From the NCBI GenBank assembly GCA_023548195.1, contig JAJHZJ010000336.1, positions 5,066,805-5,130,804 of the forward strand: 64,000 nucleotides of DNA. Direction: 5' to 3'. Origin of the DNA: Bettongia penicillata ogilbyi (lineage: Eukaryota > Chordata > Mammalia > Diprotodontia > Potoroidae). A program made the position numbers and the translations under genes. The notes under the pieces are model-generated. The model ran no database searches, was not told the origin of the DNA, and saw only the letters and a list, made by a program, of their open reading frames with translations. Below, piece by piece: positions 23,791-35,697 of the stretch (positions within the stretch are counted from its first letter, which is position 1; each line of letters opens with the position of its first letter).

Positions 23791-24182
23791 GTTCGGATAA
23801 TACATCAGAAGGAATAATGGAGGAAAATGGAGACATTAGATTTAGAGAAGATGAAGAAGGGCCCGTTCCAATTCTAGAACTAGCAGTACTGTTTAGTAGA
23901 AGGTTTACTGAATTAGAGGATGAGATCAGGCGTTGGTCTTGGCTCTGCATGACACTGGCAGTCACTTCCACTCTCTTGGCCTCAGTTACTTCATCTATAA
24001 AATAAGGGCACTGGACCAGATAGTCTGATTTCCCTTATAACTCTTAAAATGTATAAAGCATATAAATAATCCTAAAATGTTAAGAGTTTTAAGAGACCTT
24101 AGAGATCATCTAGTGACTAGACAGAGACTCCTACTCACCTGGAATAAAAGGAAACTGATGCTCACTTAGTAAGTTACAGTGC

Positions 24183-24412
24183 TTTGTTGCTTGGTCATTT
24201 CAGTTCTGTCTGACTCTGCGACCCTATCTGGGATTTTCTTGGCAAAGATACTAGAGTGATTGACTGTTTCCTTCTCCAAATAAGGAAACTGAGGCAAACA
24301 GGGTTGAAGTGACTTATCCAGGCAGCACACAGTTAGTGTTTGAGGCCATATGTGAACTCAGGTCTTCCCGATTCCAGGCCCAGTACTCTACCCACTGCCC
24401 CACATAGCTGCC
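24183..24412 (-). mobile_element. Marsupial tRNA-headed SINE
   Basis: Antisense copy: GGGATTTTCTTGGCAAAG, AAGGAAACTGAGGCAAAC and the tRNA-like head as CCCACTGCCCCACATAGCTG at the right. Confidence 0.85.
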
Positions 24413-24589
24413 CAGTCAGGGGCAGAACTAGAACTGGAACTCAGATCTCCTGACTATCAAGTCAGTAGTCTTTTGACCATATCACACTCTTCATCCTATC
24501 ACCCATTCAATATCTCCAAGCTTGCTTCTATTGGGAAGAAGCAAACTGTTCATGTCACAAAAACCCAGAGAGAAAACAATAACGTGGAA

Positions 24590-25330
24590 ACCATGATGAG
24601 CAGGTTGCTTAGGGCAATCATCCTCAATTCCTCACTCTCATTCCACATATCTGATCAGCTGCCAGGTCTCTCCACTCACACTGCTTCAGCCTTACCTTGG
24701 GCCCTTGTCACTGCTCAGTTGGACAGCCTCCTCCCTGGTCTCCCTGCCTTCAGGCCCTCCTCCTCTCCAAACCACTTTCCATAGGAATGCCCAAGTGAAT
24801 TTCTTTCTAAAGCACAAGTCTGACCACATCACTCTCTTGCTCAATAAGCTCCAGTGACTTCTCTTAGGACCAAGCAGGGACTCCTCTACTGGGATTTTAA
24901 GCCCTTTGCAGCCTACCTCCCTAGCCATGGCAAGCATTTAAAGAAGTGGCCTTCTTTCTTGTTGCTCCTCAGAAACAACACTGTATCTACCATCTCTGTG
25001 ACTTTGCCAGAGCTGTTCCCCATACCTACAACCTACCCCTCTCCATCTCAGGCCCTTAGTATCCCTAATACCTTTCAAAGCTCAGTCTAAGGACCACATG
25101 AGGGCTTTCCTAATCCTCTCAGCTAATAGCACCCTCCCCCAAATTACCTTGTATTTACATTTGAATATACTTGTATGTATGCATGTATATTGTTTACACA
25201 AGTAGCCACTTGTCCGTCCTCTTCACGGAGGGAATGTTTCATCCTTTGGCCTTGTCTCCCTAGCCCCTAGCACAGCACCTGGCACACAGGAGCTAGTAGG
25301 CTAAGTACTGGACTGTTCGGTACTTGCTGT
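24590..25330 (+). repeat. L2 LINE 3' end
   Basis: Reads TCCTCAATTCCTCACTCTCA, CCACATCACTCTCTTGCTCA, AATAAGCTCCAGTGACTTCT and, near the end, CCCCTAGCACAGCACCTGGC. This is the canonical order of an L2 ORF2 C-terminus and 3'UTR. Confidence 0.85.
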
Positions 25331-25585
25331 TTTCTCTGAGACAACATAAGCTCCTTAACAGCAGGGACCACTGCATTTGTCTTAGTCTCCCAAGTGCCTA
25401 ACAGGAGCTAGCCCATGGCAGGTTGGCTGATTGAGGTTAAAGCTTCTTACTCTGTAATGCCTTTCTAATGATCATCTAGTTCAAACAAATTTATCTAGAT
25501 CTTACTGTGGCAGATAAAAAGGGCAATAAGACATAACCTCATAAGGATAATGCAAAAGAGGAGGCAAACACATTATTCCTCTCAC

Positions 25586-25688
25586 CTGAAAAAGCCACTT
25601 TAATACAGGTATAGGACACTGGATGTAGTGATAGGCAGTGCTGAGATATCCTTGTGTTGTTAAAAAAATTTGCTGTGTTTTTTCTGAT
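25586..25688 (-). CDS. SLF2: SLF2-like coding exon 8
   Basis: 103 bp, acceptor TTGTTTTGCAG, donor TTTCAG|GTGAGA. Encodes [20 protein letters not shown] then [14 protein letters not shown], almost the same as human [20 protein letters not shown]. Open, ends in phase 0. Confidence 0.92.
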
Positions 25689-27238
25689 CTGCAAAACAAG
25701 GGAAAGCAATATCAGTTACCATAATGTCCTATGGTAACACTCAATTAGGAAAAAAAAAGGTCCTCATTCTGGTTTAGCCAGTGAACACATAGTAATCTTT
25801 TCCTCTGTGGCTAGTTAACACCTATCACAAATCTTGTTCAAACACAATCTACCTTTGTTGGTTTAATTTGGTACTTAATAGTTATGTTCCAAGGGAGCAA
25901 CTGGAAGTGACTGCTTCCCACAATGACCTAAGCTTCTAAGGAAAGCATCAGGAACAATCAATCCCCCCTAAAATGGCTTGGAGATGGAAGAGGAATAGGG
26001 CTACACTTTATTCCCCAAGCATGTTCTATAAGGCTTTTCTTACCTAAAGGTCTGTATCGTAGAGCAATTTGGGGGTCAGTCACTCTCCTCTCTCGTCACT
26101 GCTAGCAAGGCCTTGTCTAGCTAGCCTCCACTCTGGTGGAGTAATCTACATAGATTACCTCTTCTAGTTTAAAGCATACCTTCCTTCTCTAATTCAATTA
26201 AAGTTGTAAAGATAAAAAAGCTCTTATTATGAAATTCAGGAACAAACTAAGATTGTAGAGTAAGATAGGTCCCTAATATAAATAAGGAGGTTATCTTCTA
26301 TTTAACTCTACTGAATCCCTACCCTGAATCCTCTTGTATAAGCCCTAGAGTTACCCCTCCAGTCTCTACTCAGTTACTTCAGGCTATCTGCTCAATCACA
26401 TATCATGTGTATCCCTATCCCCAGCTATCAGCTGGGCCTTGATTATCTACATGTTAGAGAAGCACAGCGGCAAGAGCAGGTGATGGTGGAAGCAGAGGAC
26501 CAGACCCTGATTCTGCCACTTACAGGTCCCTCCACTCTTTAGTCTTAGTCTTCATCTGTAAAATGAGAGAGCTGGACTGGAAAGATGATTTCTGCAAAGG
26601 TCCCTTACAACTCTCCATTTTATGATCCTATGATACCTGTTACCTTTCAGCTCCATAACTCCCCTGACAGCTGTTTCCATTTCTTAGTCAAATGGGAAAC
26701 AGGTCACACTCTATTCCCTTGAGGTGTCTTTGGTTCACTTGCAGGTCAGCCTGAAGTTCTATCTAGCCTCTATTTGCAACTTATCAGTCAATACCTCAGG
26801 ACTACTGGTGGTCAAACAGAGAGGCAGATACCAGTAGTTTTGGGAAAGAAATTTACTTGAGAAGGAAAAAAAGCTCATGAAGGCTCAGGTTTCAGTGCCA
26901 TTCACTCTTCCAGCTTGAGTTTTTATTTACACTCTCCCCAGGTGTGGAAATGACAATGCTATGCTACAGTCCCTGGAACCTATTATCTATAGGAATAGAT
27001 TTCCTGGAATAGATTGAATCAACTTTGGATAAGTGACATAATGAACTGATCTGCCAACCTTCTATTTCTAATCAGGCAACACACGAAGCAAAAGTAAGTT
27101 TAAGAGTATACCATACAGGTTATAATAAGTAATCACCCTCTGGGAAGAATAACGCTTAAGACCATATTATAACTGCAAAGTTACTGGATATGCAATATTT
27201 TCTGTCTTATGGGTTTTTTTGGTTGCTGTTCTACTTAC
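25689..27238 (-). other. Intron 7
   Basis: 1.55 kb. One sense MIR at about 26485-26645 (CTTCATCTGTAAAATGAGAG). Otherwise no recognisable feature. Confidence 0.65.
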
Positions 27239-27406
27239 TTAAGAATAAGATCTTCAATAGCATTCTTTGGAACAAAATTACAATCCCTTAAGTCCAATGT
27301 ATGTTGACTGAAAATTTTTCCATAATTGAAACAGTGAAATATTTCTTCGCCAGGATGGCAATCAGGAATAGCATCAAGAGCAACGAAGAATTTCCTTAAA
27401 AAATCC
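27239..27406 (-). CDS. SLF2: SLF2-like coding exon 7
   Basis: 168 bp, acceptor GATTTTAATAG, donor CTTAA|GTAAGTAG. Encodes [20 protein letters not shown] then [20 protein letters not shown] and ends AIEDLILK. The DAIPD.HPGEEIF and TLDLRD blocks are signature SLF2 segments. Confidence 0.92.
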
Positions 27407-27755
27407 CTATTAAAATCAGAGCAAAAGAAGCCCATGTTACTGAGGACTAAAGAGTACTTATATATAATAAAGGATTCAACTGAGTATTAATTTCTGTATC
27501 TTCTGATGTTTCATTTTTATCAACTTTGTGGAAGACTGAAACGTAAAGACTGAGCCAAGTTTAGATGCGGCAGTGGACCGCCCCCCTTCATGGTGTTACC
27601 TCATCATAGAGTCCTACCTTTCTTCTAACCCACACCACCAATGCTTACAAAGGAACTAGCAGCATGAAAAGGAGCAATTAAATTTGCTGATGAAATATTA
27701 TATAGAATTTGAAATGTAAATGAAATTAAGTATATGTTTACAAAAAGCTTTTTAC
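27407..27755 (-). other. Intron 6
   Basis: 349 bp, nothing recognised. Confidence 0.7.
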
Positions 27756-27878
27756 CTATGCTCTTCCTGGAGTTCTCCACCATCATCTGTATTTTCTGAT
27801 TCTTCTGTCTCCATTTGGGATTTTATTCCTTGACCTTTCACTAAATCTTCCTTTAGCTCTTTTTCCCATTCATCTGAC
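27756..27878 (-). CDS. SLF2: SLF2-like coding exon 6
   Basis: 123 bp, acceptor TTTCTCCTAG, donor CATAG|GTAAAA. Encodes SDEWEKELKEDLVKGQGIKS then QMETEESENTDDGGELQEEH. Human has [20 protein letters not shown] and a similar acidic tail ending LLEEHK. Open, phase 2 to 2. Confidence 0.9.
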
Positions 27879-29095
27879 CTAGGAGAAATAAAAGAATGAC
27901 ATAATAAACACAATTTACATTTTAAAGACCTCTCAATTTTTATGATCATTTATGCAAGAAAACCTCTGGTATAAAAGACTTTGCTACATGACAAATTTAG
28001 TCATTTCACGGGACTAAGTTATGGTTCAAAGCAAAATGTAAAACGCATTATAGTTCAAATCTCTAAAACACATGAAGTCTATAACTTGAAAGTTCTTGTC
28101 CCATTACTGGTATTCTAAAAGGGTCTCCAGCATCACAGTCTCCCATCAGATTTCTTCTACCTTCAATGTTGCAGTTTAATAGTAGTTCAGTGTTGTCCTC
28201 AACGTCCATAAATGATTTATGACAAAAGGAGTTAAAAAATCCAAGGGAATGGAGGCCCCTGATTTGTTTACATATGACTTTTATCATATGTTCCTTTACT
28301 TCACATTGACCAAATAATAAAAAGTTCTCTAGAATGTTAACTGAGTTTCTCAGTAGGTTTAAGTTCTTTTAATCAAGTTTTCTACATACCCCTCAAATAC
28401 GTATCCTAGAGAAAAAAAGCAAGAATCAGCTTTTAAAGGCAGAAGCCATGTCTGTCAGCCCTGTACAATAAGTACTGAACTATAAAAACATTTTTACTTT
28501 TGCTTTTGATCCTAGGGCTCTGTCCTATCAACGAGTTTTTATTGTTGTAGGAAACAAAAATTATTTTACAGTGGATTTAATAATATATTATTTTAAAATG
28601 AGCTTAGTCTATGAATAAAATAATACATCTCAAATAAATTGATACTGTGCAGAGAGACCACTTTTTAAAAGCAAATAATTTGTTTTTCTGTTTCACAGCC
28701 ATTGTCACTTCCCAACAATGACCTAGCTCCATCCAACAGAACCCTAAGCAAAACAAACCAATACACTGGCTATGTCCAACGAGCTAGCTGTTGTGTATCA
28801 GCCTTTGAATATCACTAATTTTGCAACCACTGCCCACTGCTTCTGCTAACAAGAGGAAGACATACTTCACTACCAGGATCCTCAGGTCACAATTTAAGAG
28901 AACATTATGCCACCATAAATGCAGTTATTTTTTATCTTAGATGTCTTTGTAGACAAAGAAAGCTTGTATAAGTGTGCAAGTCAAGTGAGTGTTATGCTGG
29001 TAGAGAAAGTTTGGCCTATGGCCACACAACCTTGGGTTCAGGGAAGCTTCCATATGAACGGTGACTGACCTAATCAAATAAAGCACAGTGCTAAC
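27879..29095 (-). other. Intron 5
   Basis: 1.2 kb, AT-rich, no gene or repeat I can name. Confidence 0.65.
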
Positions 29096-29166
29096 CTTGG
29101 AGGATTTTCGTTCTCCTTCGCTAGGCGCTCTAAACTGTTCTCAAAACACTGGTAACGAACACTTAC
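29096..29166 (-). CDS. SLF2: SLF2-like coding exon 5 (begins GTAAGT)
   Basis: 71 bp, acceptor TTTTCATTGTAG, donor CCAAG|GTTAGC. Encodes VSVRYQCFENSLERLAKENE, parallel to human [20 protein letters not shown]. The exon's first six bases are a consensus 5' splice site, which is unusual (see findings). It starts the conserved helical domain. Confidence 0.85.
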
Positions 29167-29833
29167 CTACAATGAAAAGAAAATTTGAAATACACTTTGC
29201 AACACAACTTTTAACAACAAAATCAGGCTATGTGGAGAGTCGTTATTCAGGAGTTGGAAAAATCATTTTCTATTCTAAGCCTTCTATGCACGCTAAAATT
29301 GATGTCCTTTAAAGCAAGCTCTGACACAACTATCAAGAGATTTTAATACTAAGATATTCAATAATCCATCTTTATCTTCTTTACACAGTGCTGCTAATCT
29401 TAGTTCATAAGAAACTGAGTGCATAAACTCAAGACCTCGGTGTTGTATCTCATCTCCACTTCTTAAGTATATTCTGAACTCATTAAATCATAAATTCTGA
29501 AGTAGTACTACCACCCAACATGAGTTTATAGGTAGACTACTCAACAACTAAATTTCAAAACCAAACATTTTAAAATTTAATTCAGCTCTTCTCCCAAGGT
29601 AGATGAAAGATATTGCTGACTTCTAGCCTCTAACTCCTGATACCTCTACATCCTAACTTTACTTACAAAAATATAAAAACTTAAAGTATTTCTAGTATTT
29701 CACAGTCTAAAAGGGAACTAATTTGCTGAACTAGGAATTAATATAAGCCCAGAATTTTTTTAATCTTTTTTAATCCTTTTTTTAATCTATTTTCCTTCTT
29801 TCAAGGCAATACTAGTAAAATAGAACCACTTAC
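29167..29833 (-). other. Intron 4
   Basis: 667 bp of AT-rich DNA. It starts GTAAGTGG (after exon 4) and ends immediately before exon 5, which itself starts GTAAGTGT. Confidence 0.8.
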
Positions 29834-30342
29834 TGAAACATTTGATGATAATGCTCTGAGCTTTTCTGAAAGAACAAAAGGTTTTTCTGACGTTGTAGGC
29901 TGACTGGAATTCAAAGACATGATTTCTTGCAGTGGTTTTAATGCAACATCTTCCTCATCACTTTCCAGGTTGCAATCTAAATTTTCCTCATCACTATCAA
30001 AATAAACTTTTAGTTTTTTTCTCAGTATGCCACTAGTGGAACTGGAAATTTCTAAGTTTTCACATGAAGGCCTTGAAATACTCGTGCTGCACGATACAAC
30101 ATCTCCAAGTACAGCTGGAGAACCCTCAGCAATACTGCTATTTTGAAAAGGCAAAGCTTTACTCGATGTTTTCATTGACAATGTATTAGCAACATCTTTG
30201 AAATTCCTCTCCCTTGGTTTCTTGATCCTGGCTTTCACAGAAGAATAACTAATAGACGCGTTAGGTAAGGTGACCTCTTTCTCTTTTTCAGAAGATGAAA
30301 CAATACATGTTTCAGCATTTGATATCCCAGAGGATTCAGCAC
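29834..30342 (-). CDS. SLF2: SLF2-like coding exon 4 (acidic SDEE region)
   Basis: 509 bp. Acceptor TATGTGTTTTAG, donor TTTCA|GTAAGT. Encodes a Ser-rich low-complexity stretch, then LKVYFDSDEENLDCNLESDE, matching human [20 protein letters not shown], and EIMSLNSSQPTTSEKP. No stops. The phase is 1 to 0. The first in-frame Met is in LSMKTSSK, so a protein made only from here on would start about 58 residues into the exon. Confidence 0.9.
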
Positions 30343-31587
30343 CTAAAACACATAAAGGAGAAAGTGAGCGTTTCATTTCATTTGATGCCAAACTGTAGAA
30401 AACTATGTTTTTCTGAGGGCTAATGCTGGTTTTAAATCTGTGGCTATTTCTGAAATAAAGGAGAGCAGTGTGCTTGAAAATATAACAAAAATTCTCACAA
30501 CCAACTAATTTTCTTTGGTATTTGCAATGTGAATCTGGTCAATACTTCCTTGAAAATAGCTTGCCCAGGTACACACAGACATTGAGAACTAGCATCAGAA
30601 CTTGAGCCCAAATTTTATTAAGACTAGCTCTATATGCACCATACTTTTAAGAGGACCTCCTCTACAAATGAGTTAAGTAGTTTTATATTGGCTTTTGAAT
30701 CCAGGATTCAAGCTTGGAAGGGATAACTGAAATTCAACCCTTTTATTTGGCTATGTATTTTCAGTACCTAACCGACCATTTCTTTTAACACTGTTGTCCA
30801 GACTTGTGATTTTCTAATGTGTGCCTTTCAAAATTCTATTCTGCTTTTTTTGAACCAGCCTTGTGTTTTCATCAGTATAACTAATTTCTATTAAGAAAAT
30901 TCCTTCTACCATCTACCATTCCATCTACCAATCAGTACCATCTCCTCAAATGATAGCCTTGGGTAGTTGTCTGGAGCATTGAGAGACTGGGTCGAATTGC
31001 CCAATATCACATAGCCAGGATGTGAACCCAGGCCTCTCTGACACTGAGGCCCTGTCACTATACTATATTGCCTCTCATATGGCAGACATCAGAACTGAGC
31101 TGTTTCCCACAGGTGGAAAGATTTATCCAAAGTCACATAAATAGTGACCATTTAGAGAGCACATCTCATTTGGTCTTCACTACACCCTGGAGAAATAAAA
31201 TGTACAGCTATTACAACCCCCATTTTATAGACTCAGAAAGGATAAAGTCACTTAAAAGAGCTCGGATCAGAATTCAGGGCCCTAGCTTCTTTCTTTTATA
31301 ATATGTTACCCTACAGGTGTAAAACATTCATTATCTTGATAATTTGATTAGGACATACCCCAAAATCAGGGTAAGTTAGGACATGTTTTTCAAAATCCTA
31401 ATCAGTTTGATAAAACTCAACTGTGATAAATTCTAAAACACATTTCAACAAAATACGAAAATATCTCAACTCTACGAAATATGCCTGTATACACAAGATG
31501 TGACCTTAATCCCACTGCAGGTACTCCCATTTCTTGACTGGAAAAAACAGATCAGAATAATTTAGTTTTCAACAGATTAAGTGCCTT

Positions 31588-31836
31588 GCTGTTGCTCAGT
31601 CATTTTAGTCATACAGAAGGAAAGTGATACTCATATAGTTTAATGGTTTGTCACAGTCATGTCCGACTCCCATTTGGCGTTTTCTTGGCAGAGATACTAG
31701 AGTGGTTTGCCACTGCCTTCTGAAACAGATTAGGAAACTGAGGCAAACAGGGTTAAATGACTTGTCAAAGGTCACAAAGCTACTAAGTGTTTGAGGCTGG
31801 ATTTGAACTCAGGTATTCCTGACTCCCTACCCTATA
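31588..31836 (-). mobile_element. Marsupial tRNA-headed SINE
   Basis: Antisense copy with CATTTGGCGTTTTCTTGGCA, AGGAAACTGAGGCAAACAGG and GGATTTGAACTCAGGTATTC. The tail end shows a partly duplicated phrase (CAGTCATTTTAGTCATAC and CACAGTCATGTCCGACTC). Confidence 0.85.
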
Positions 31837-32529
31837 TGGGGTCTGGATCCACCGTTTAAAGAAGTGCTGTAGGGGTAACAAGTGGAAAAATTTTAAGAAG
31901 AACACCACCTACTTGCCCTAAATGCCTTGTTAGAAGGTCAAAAACAACTGATACGGGACAGGACTAGGAGACAAAGAAAAACAAAAGGAAATTTGGGATA
32001 GACTTCTATCAGGTCTGATCTAACTAGAAGTTTAAGGTCAAAAGAAGACAGTCAACTGTCATATTAGGGCGAATTGTCATGCAGAGAACAACAGAAAATT
32101 CCTTCACTGTTCACAGAAAAGAGACCGAGCAATTCATCAGAATGATGATTATTTAGGAAGAAATTTAACCTATTAGTGGAAAGGGCTGAATAAGCCAGTG
32201 AATAATTTAATTAATAATTTATATCTGAAATGGAAGCAAGGACCTGCTTGGAAGAGTAAAGCAGGCTTACCATTTCCCCCCACTAGTGAGCTTTAATGGG
32301 TTCCAAAAAACGTATGGCAGAAAGAGAGCTAGATTTGGAGTCAGGAGAGATCTGGGTTCACATTTCTCCTGCAACTTATCAGCTATGCGATGATAAAGTC
32401 TATCTGTATCATCTGTATCTCTCTAGGCAAGATACAGTCTCTCTGACTGTTAGTTCATATGTTAACATCCCCAACAAGTGTTCTCCCAGTCTCTAGGTGA
32501 GGAGTTCATGTAAAGGAGAAACCACAACC

Positions 32530-32965
32530 CCTCCTAAACACTTCTGGATAGTTCTCATTGTTAGGTAGTTCCTCTTTATACGGAAACTTAACCTACATTT
32601 TCAGACCTTCCATCCATTACTCCTAATTCCGTCTGGCTTTTGAGAGCAAAATAGACTAAGTCTACTTTGTAGACAAAGAAGAATAAATTCCTCTTTCAAA
32701 TAAAAATAGTCCTTCAAATACCTGAAGACAACAATCGTGTTCCTTACGCTTTCACTTCACAAGGCTAAATATCCCCAATTCCTTCCACCAACCCACAGAT
32801 TTCAGGGTGTTCTGTCCCTTCATCATTGTCCTCTTTCTCTGAACATATCCTCGATAATCAATGACCATTTTAAAATGTGGCAGCCAGAAAGAACCACAAT
32901 AACCCCAGATATTTTCTGGGAAGGGCAGATTATAGTAAGACTTCCCTCTCATTCTGAATCCTATT
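32530..32965 (-). repeat. CR1/L3-clade LINE 3' fragment
   Basis: Antisense CR1/L3 3' end: CATTGTTAGGTAGTTCCTCT, AAATACCTGAAGACAACAAT and AAGGCTAAATATCCCCAATT, in the right order. Confidence 0.75.
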
Positions 32966-34814
32966 TTTAAAAAATGAAGCTTTTAGCAATTTTCAGCTGG
33001 TACATCATATTGTTGACTCACACGGCACAAATCATTAAACTTCCCTCCAATCTTTTTGATGATATAGTTATACTTACCTCATTTTGTACCTGCTCAACTG
33101 ATTTTTTGAATCTTGATTTTGTCAATAAGTAATTTTAACTATCTTTCTTAACTCTGTGTCATTTAGATTTAAAAAGCATACCATTTATGTCTTTATACCC
33201 AACTGGAGTACCTAGGTTTAAATCAAGTCTCCTTACTCAGAAATATACAAAAGTGATGAGGAAACAGTGTACTAAATAAAACAGGCAAAAGTGGAACAAG
33301 GCAAGGTTCATCAGAAACCTTTATCAGAACATGGTATAGTAAAAAGGACACTAGATTTCAAGTCAGAAGACCCAAGTCTACTATTTTATACCTGTATGAC
33401 CTTGGGTAAGTCACTTCTGTCTCTGGGACTTAGTTCTCTCATCTATAAAAAGAAGGAATAGGCTTGGACCTCTAAGGTCTCTTCCCTAAGTCCTATGAGT
33501 ACAACACTGCATATGTTAAAACCCAAAATGCTAAATGAAATAATTACAGCTAACATTTATTAACAGCTTTAAGGTTTACAATGCATGTAAGATATACTAT
33601 TTTATTTGATCAACAACCTTTATAAGGTAGATGCTACTATTATCATCATTTCACAGGTAAAGAGACCAAAGCTCAGAGGTTAAATGACATGTCCAAGGTT
33701 ACACAGCATTCAAGGGCTGAGGGCAGAAATCTGCTGCTATTATCCATTAAGCCACACTATCTCAAGAGCTTTTTTTTGGAGGCGGGGGGCGGTGCGGGAA
33801 GAGGAATAAATGGGACACAGAATGAGAATAGGACACATATTTCATATACAATAAATTCAAGATTTCATCTCCTGTCAGACGATCACTTTACTACTCTTAA
33901 CTAATCTAAGAGCTTCAATTCTCACTCAGAAAGAAAATTATATTCTCAAATAACATCCCTTTATTTTTTTAAATGCAGTCACTAAGATGCAAGCCTTTAT
34001 TTACAATTCCACATCCTATTTAATTGTATTGTTCTACCTGAAGCAGCCTCCAGTGAATCAGAATGTAATCTTTTTCTTGAGGGACATCCATTTTCCTAGT
34101 AACCAAATGAGAGAGAATCATTTTATGATGTGTAAATGAGTGAATATTTACTTTTTTTTTTTTACACAGAAATGAAATACCCCTTCCAAAAAAATAGTTA
34201 AGAAAACTTTTTGTACTAGACTAGATTTAAATTGTTATCACCTTTGAGCTATAGTTTAATAATCTCAGCTTTTGTTATTACGAGAGCTAAGGACACTTGC
34301 CTTCAGAAAACAGCGCAATTTTTCTACACTCTTTTCGCATTTTACTAAATAAGAGAGGGGAGGAGAAAGGGGTAAGTATTCATACTGCTGCCAGGCACTG
34401 TGCTAAGGGCCATTTAAAAATATCATCTCACTTGATCTTCACAACAACTCTGGGAGGGAGGTACTGAGGCGAAGAGGCTAGGAGACTTGCCCAGGATCAT
34501 ACATCTAGTGTTAGTGGTAGATATGAAACGAGGCCTTCCCTTCAACAGGCCTACAGAAAAATAAGGTTAGATAAGGTTAATGAATTACATTGTAACATGA
34601 GTAAAAAGTAGTTCAGAAATAGCTGCTGTCTTAAGGAAAGGGAGTTAAAGAGCTTACTTTTTGGAAGTACATTAATACTTCTCACTTTAAAAAGGCAAGT
34701 GTACCCTAAAGGCATCTTGCAAAACAAGACACTACTAGCCTCTGATGACAAGCACTAGGTGAAGAACCTACAGGGAAAAGACAGCAAACAACTTCAAAGA
34801 TAGTCTAGTGGAAA

Positions 34815-35066
34815 AAGTTGTTCACTCATTTCAGTCATATCTGACTTTTGGTGACCCCATTTGGGGTTTTCTTGGCAAAGATACTTAAATGGTTTGCCAT
34901 TTACTTCCTCAGCTCATTTTACAGATGAGGAAACTGAGGCAAAGAGGGTTAACTGATTTATCCAGGGTCACATGACTAATAAATGTGAGGTGAGATTTGA
35001 ATTCAGGAAGATTCATCTACCTGACTTCAGGCCTGGCACTCTATCCACTGAGCCAACTAGCAGCCC
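34815..35066 (-). mobile_element. Marsupial tRNA-headed SINE
   Basis: Antisense full-length-looking copy: GACCCCATTTGGGGTTTTCT, TACAGATGAGGAAACTGAGG, CACTCTATCCACTGAGCCAA. Confidence 0.9.
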
Positions 35067-35697
35067 CAGTGGAAAAAGATATAATTAATCTCTTTAACTA
35101 TTCAGAGTGCAGACACACTTAACTTTCCATTCACAAGCTAATTGTTTTGTTTCTTCTTTGGCAAATTTTGTTTTCAAGTTTAATGTTACCTTATCTCAGG
35201 CTTCTAATAAATCTATCAACTCGCTCTATTTAAATACTTGGTATATTGAGAAGTTCATTAATTTAATAAATAACAATTACATTGCATTGTTTTCCTAAAA
35301 AATGGCTCCAATCCTCCTGTAATCTTAACAAAGATTACAGACAGCAGCTCAATCACATTAACCAATTCCTTCAATATCCAGGAATTTATATCGGGCTTGG
35401 TAATTTGAATAAGAACAGGGAGAACTCTTACTATTTCCCTAGTTGACTGAAGAATGAAGAAAAAATGGATCACTTTCTAAGTCCAACACTAGGAAAAGAA
35501 AAAACAAAAACCTGTTTCTCTGAGTCAATTTAAGAGTGACTTTTTAGAATTCTTCCAGAGGACAGATGTAAGAAAGATAGAAAACCAGCACCTAACACAA
35601 ATTCAACATTAGAGGACAATTGTGTGACACCAATTTCTGCATTAAAAAAGTTGTTGGACTTTTACAAATGTAGTGACTCAGTTCTTACTACATATAC

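Larger units (their letters stand above)
22575..25585 (-). other. Intron 8
   Basis: 3.0 kb, almost wholly repeats: CR1/L3 (22.86-23.79 kb) holding a MIR, an antisense SINE (24183-24412) and an L2 3' end (24.59-25.33 kb). No coding sequence. Confidence 0.65.
30343..35697 (-). other. Intron 3
   Basis: 5.35 kb. Holds MIR fragments (about 30555-31290, 33305-33760, 34385-34545), SINEs at 31588-31836 and 34815-35066, a sense SINE-like copy at about 32286-32500 and a CR1/L3 3' end at 32530-32965. I searched for an exon matching the human residues between RQEQ and the acidic region and saw none. Confidence 0.6.

Noticed and set aside
29801..30391. ORF of 196 codons starting MASNEMKRSLSPLC
   Set aside because: Its first 17 codons and last 11 lie in introns: a good acceptor at 30343-30344 and donor at 29832-29833 bound a real exon, so the Met is not a start.
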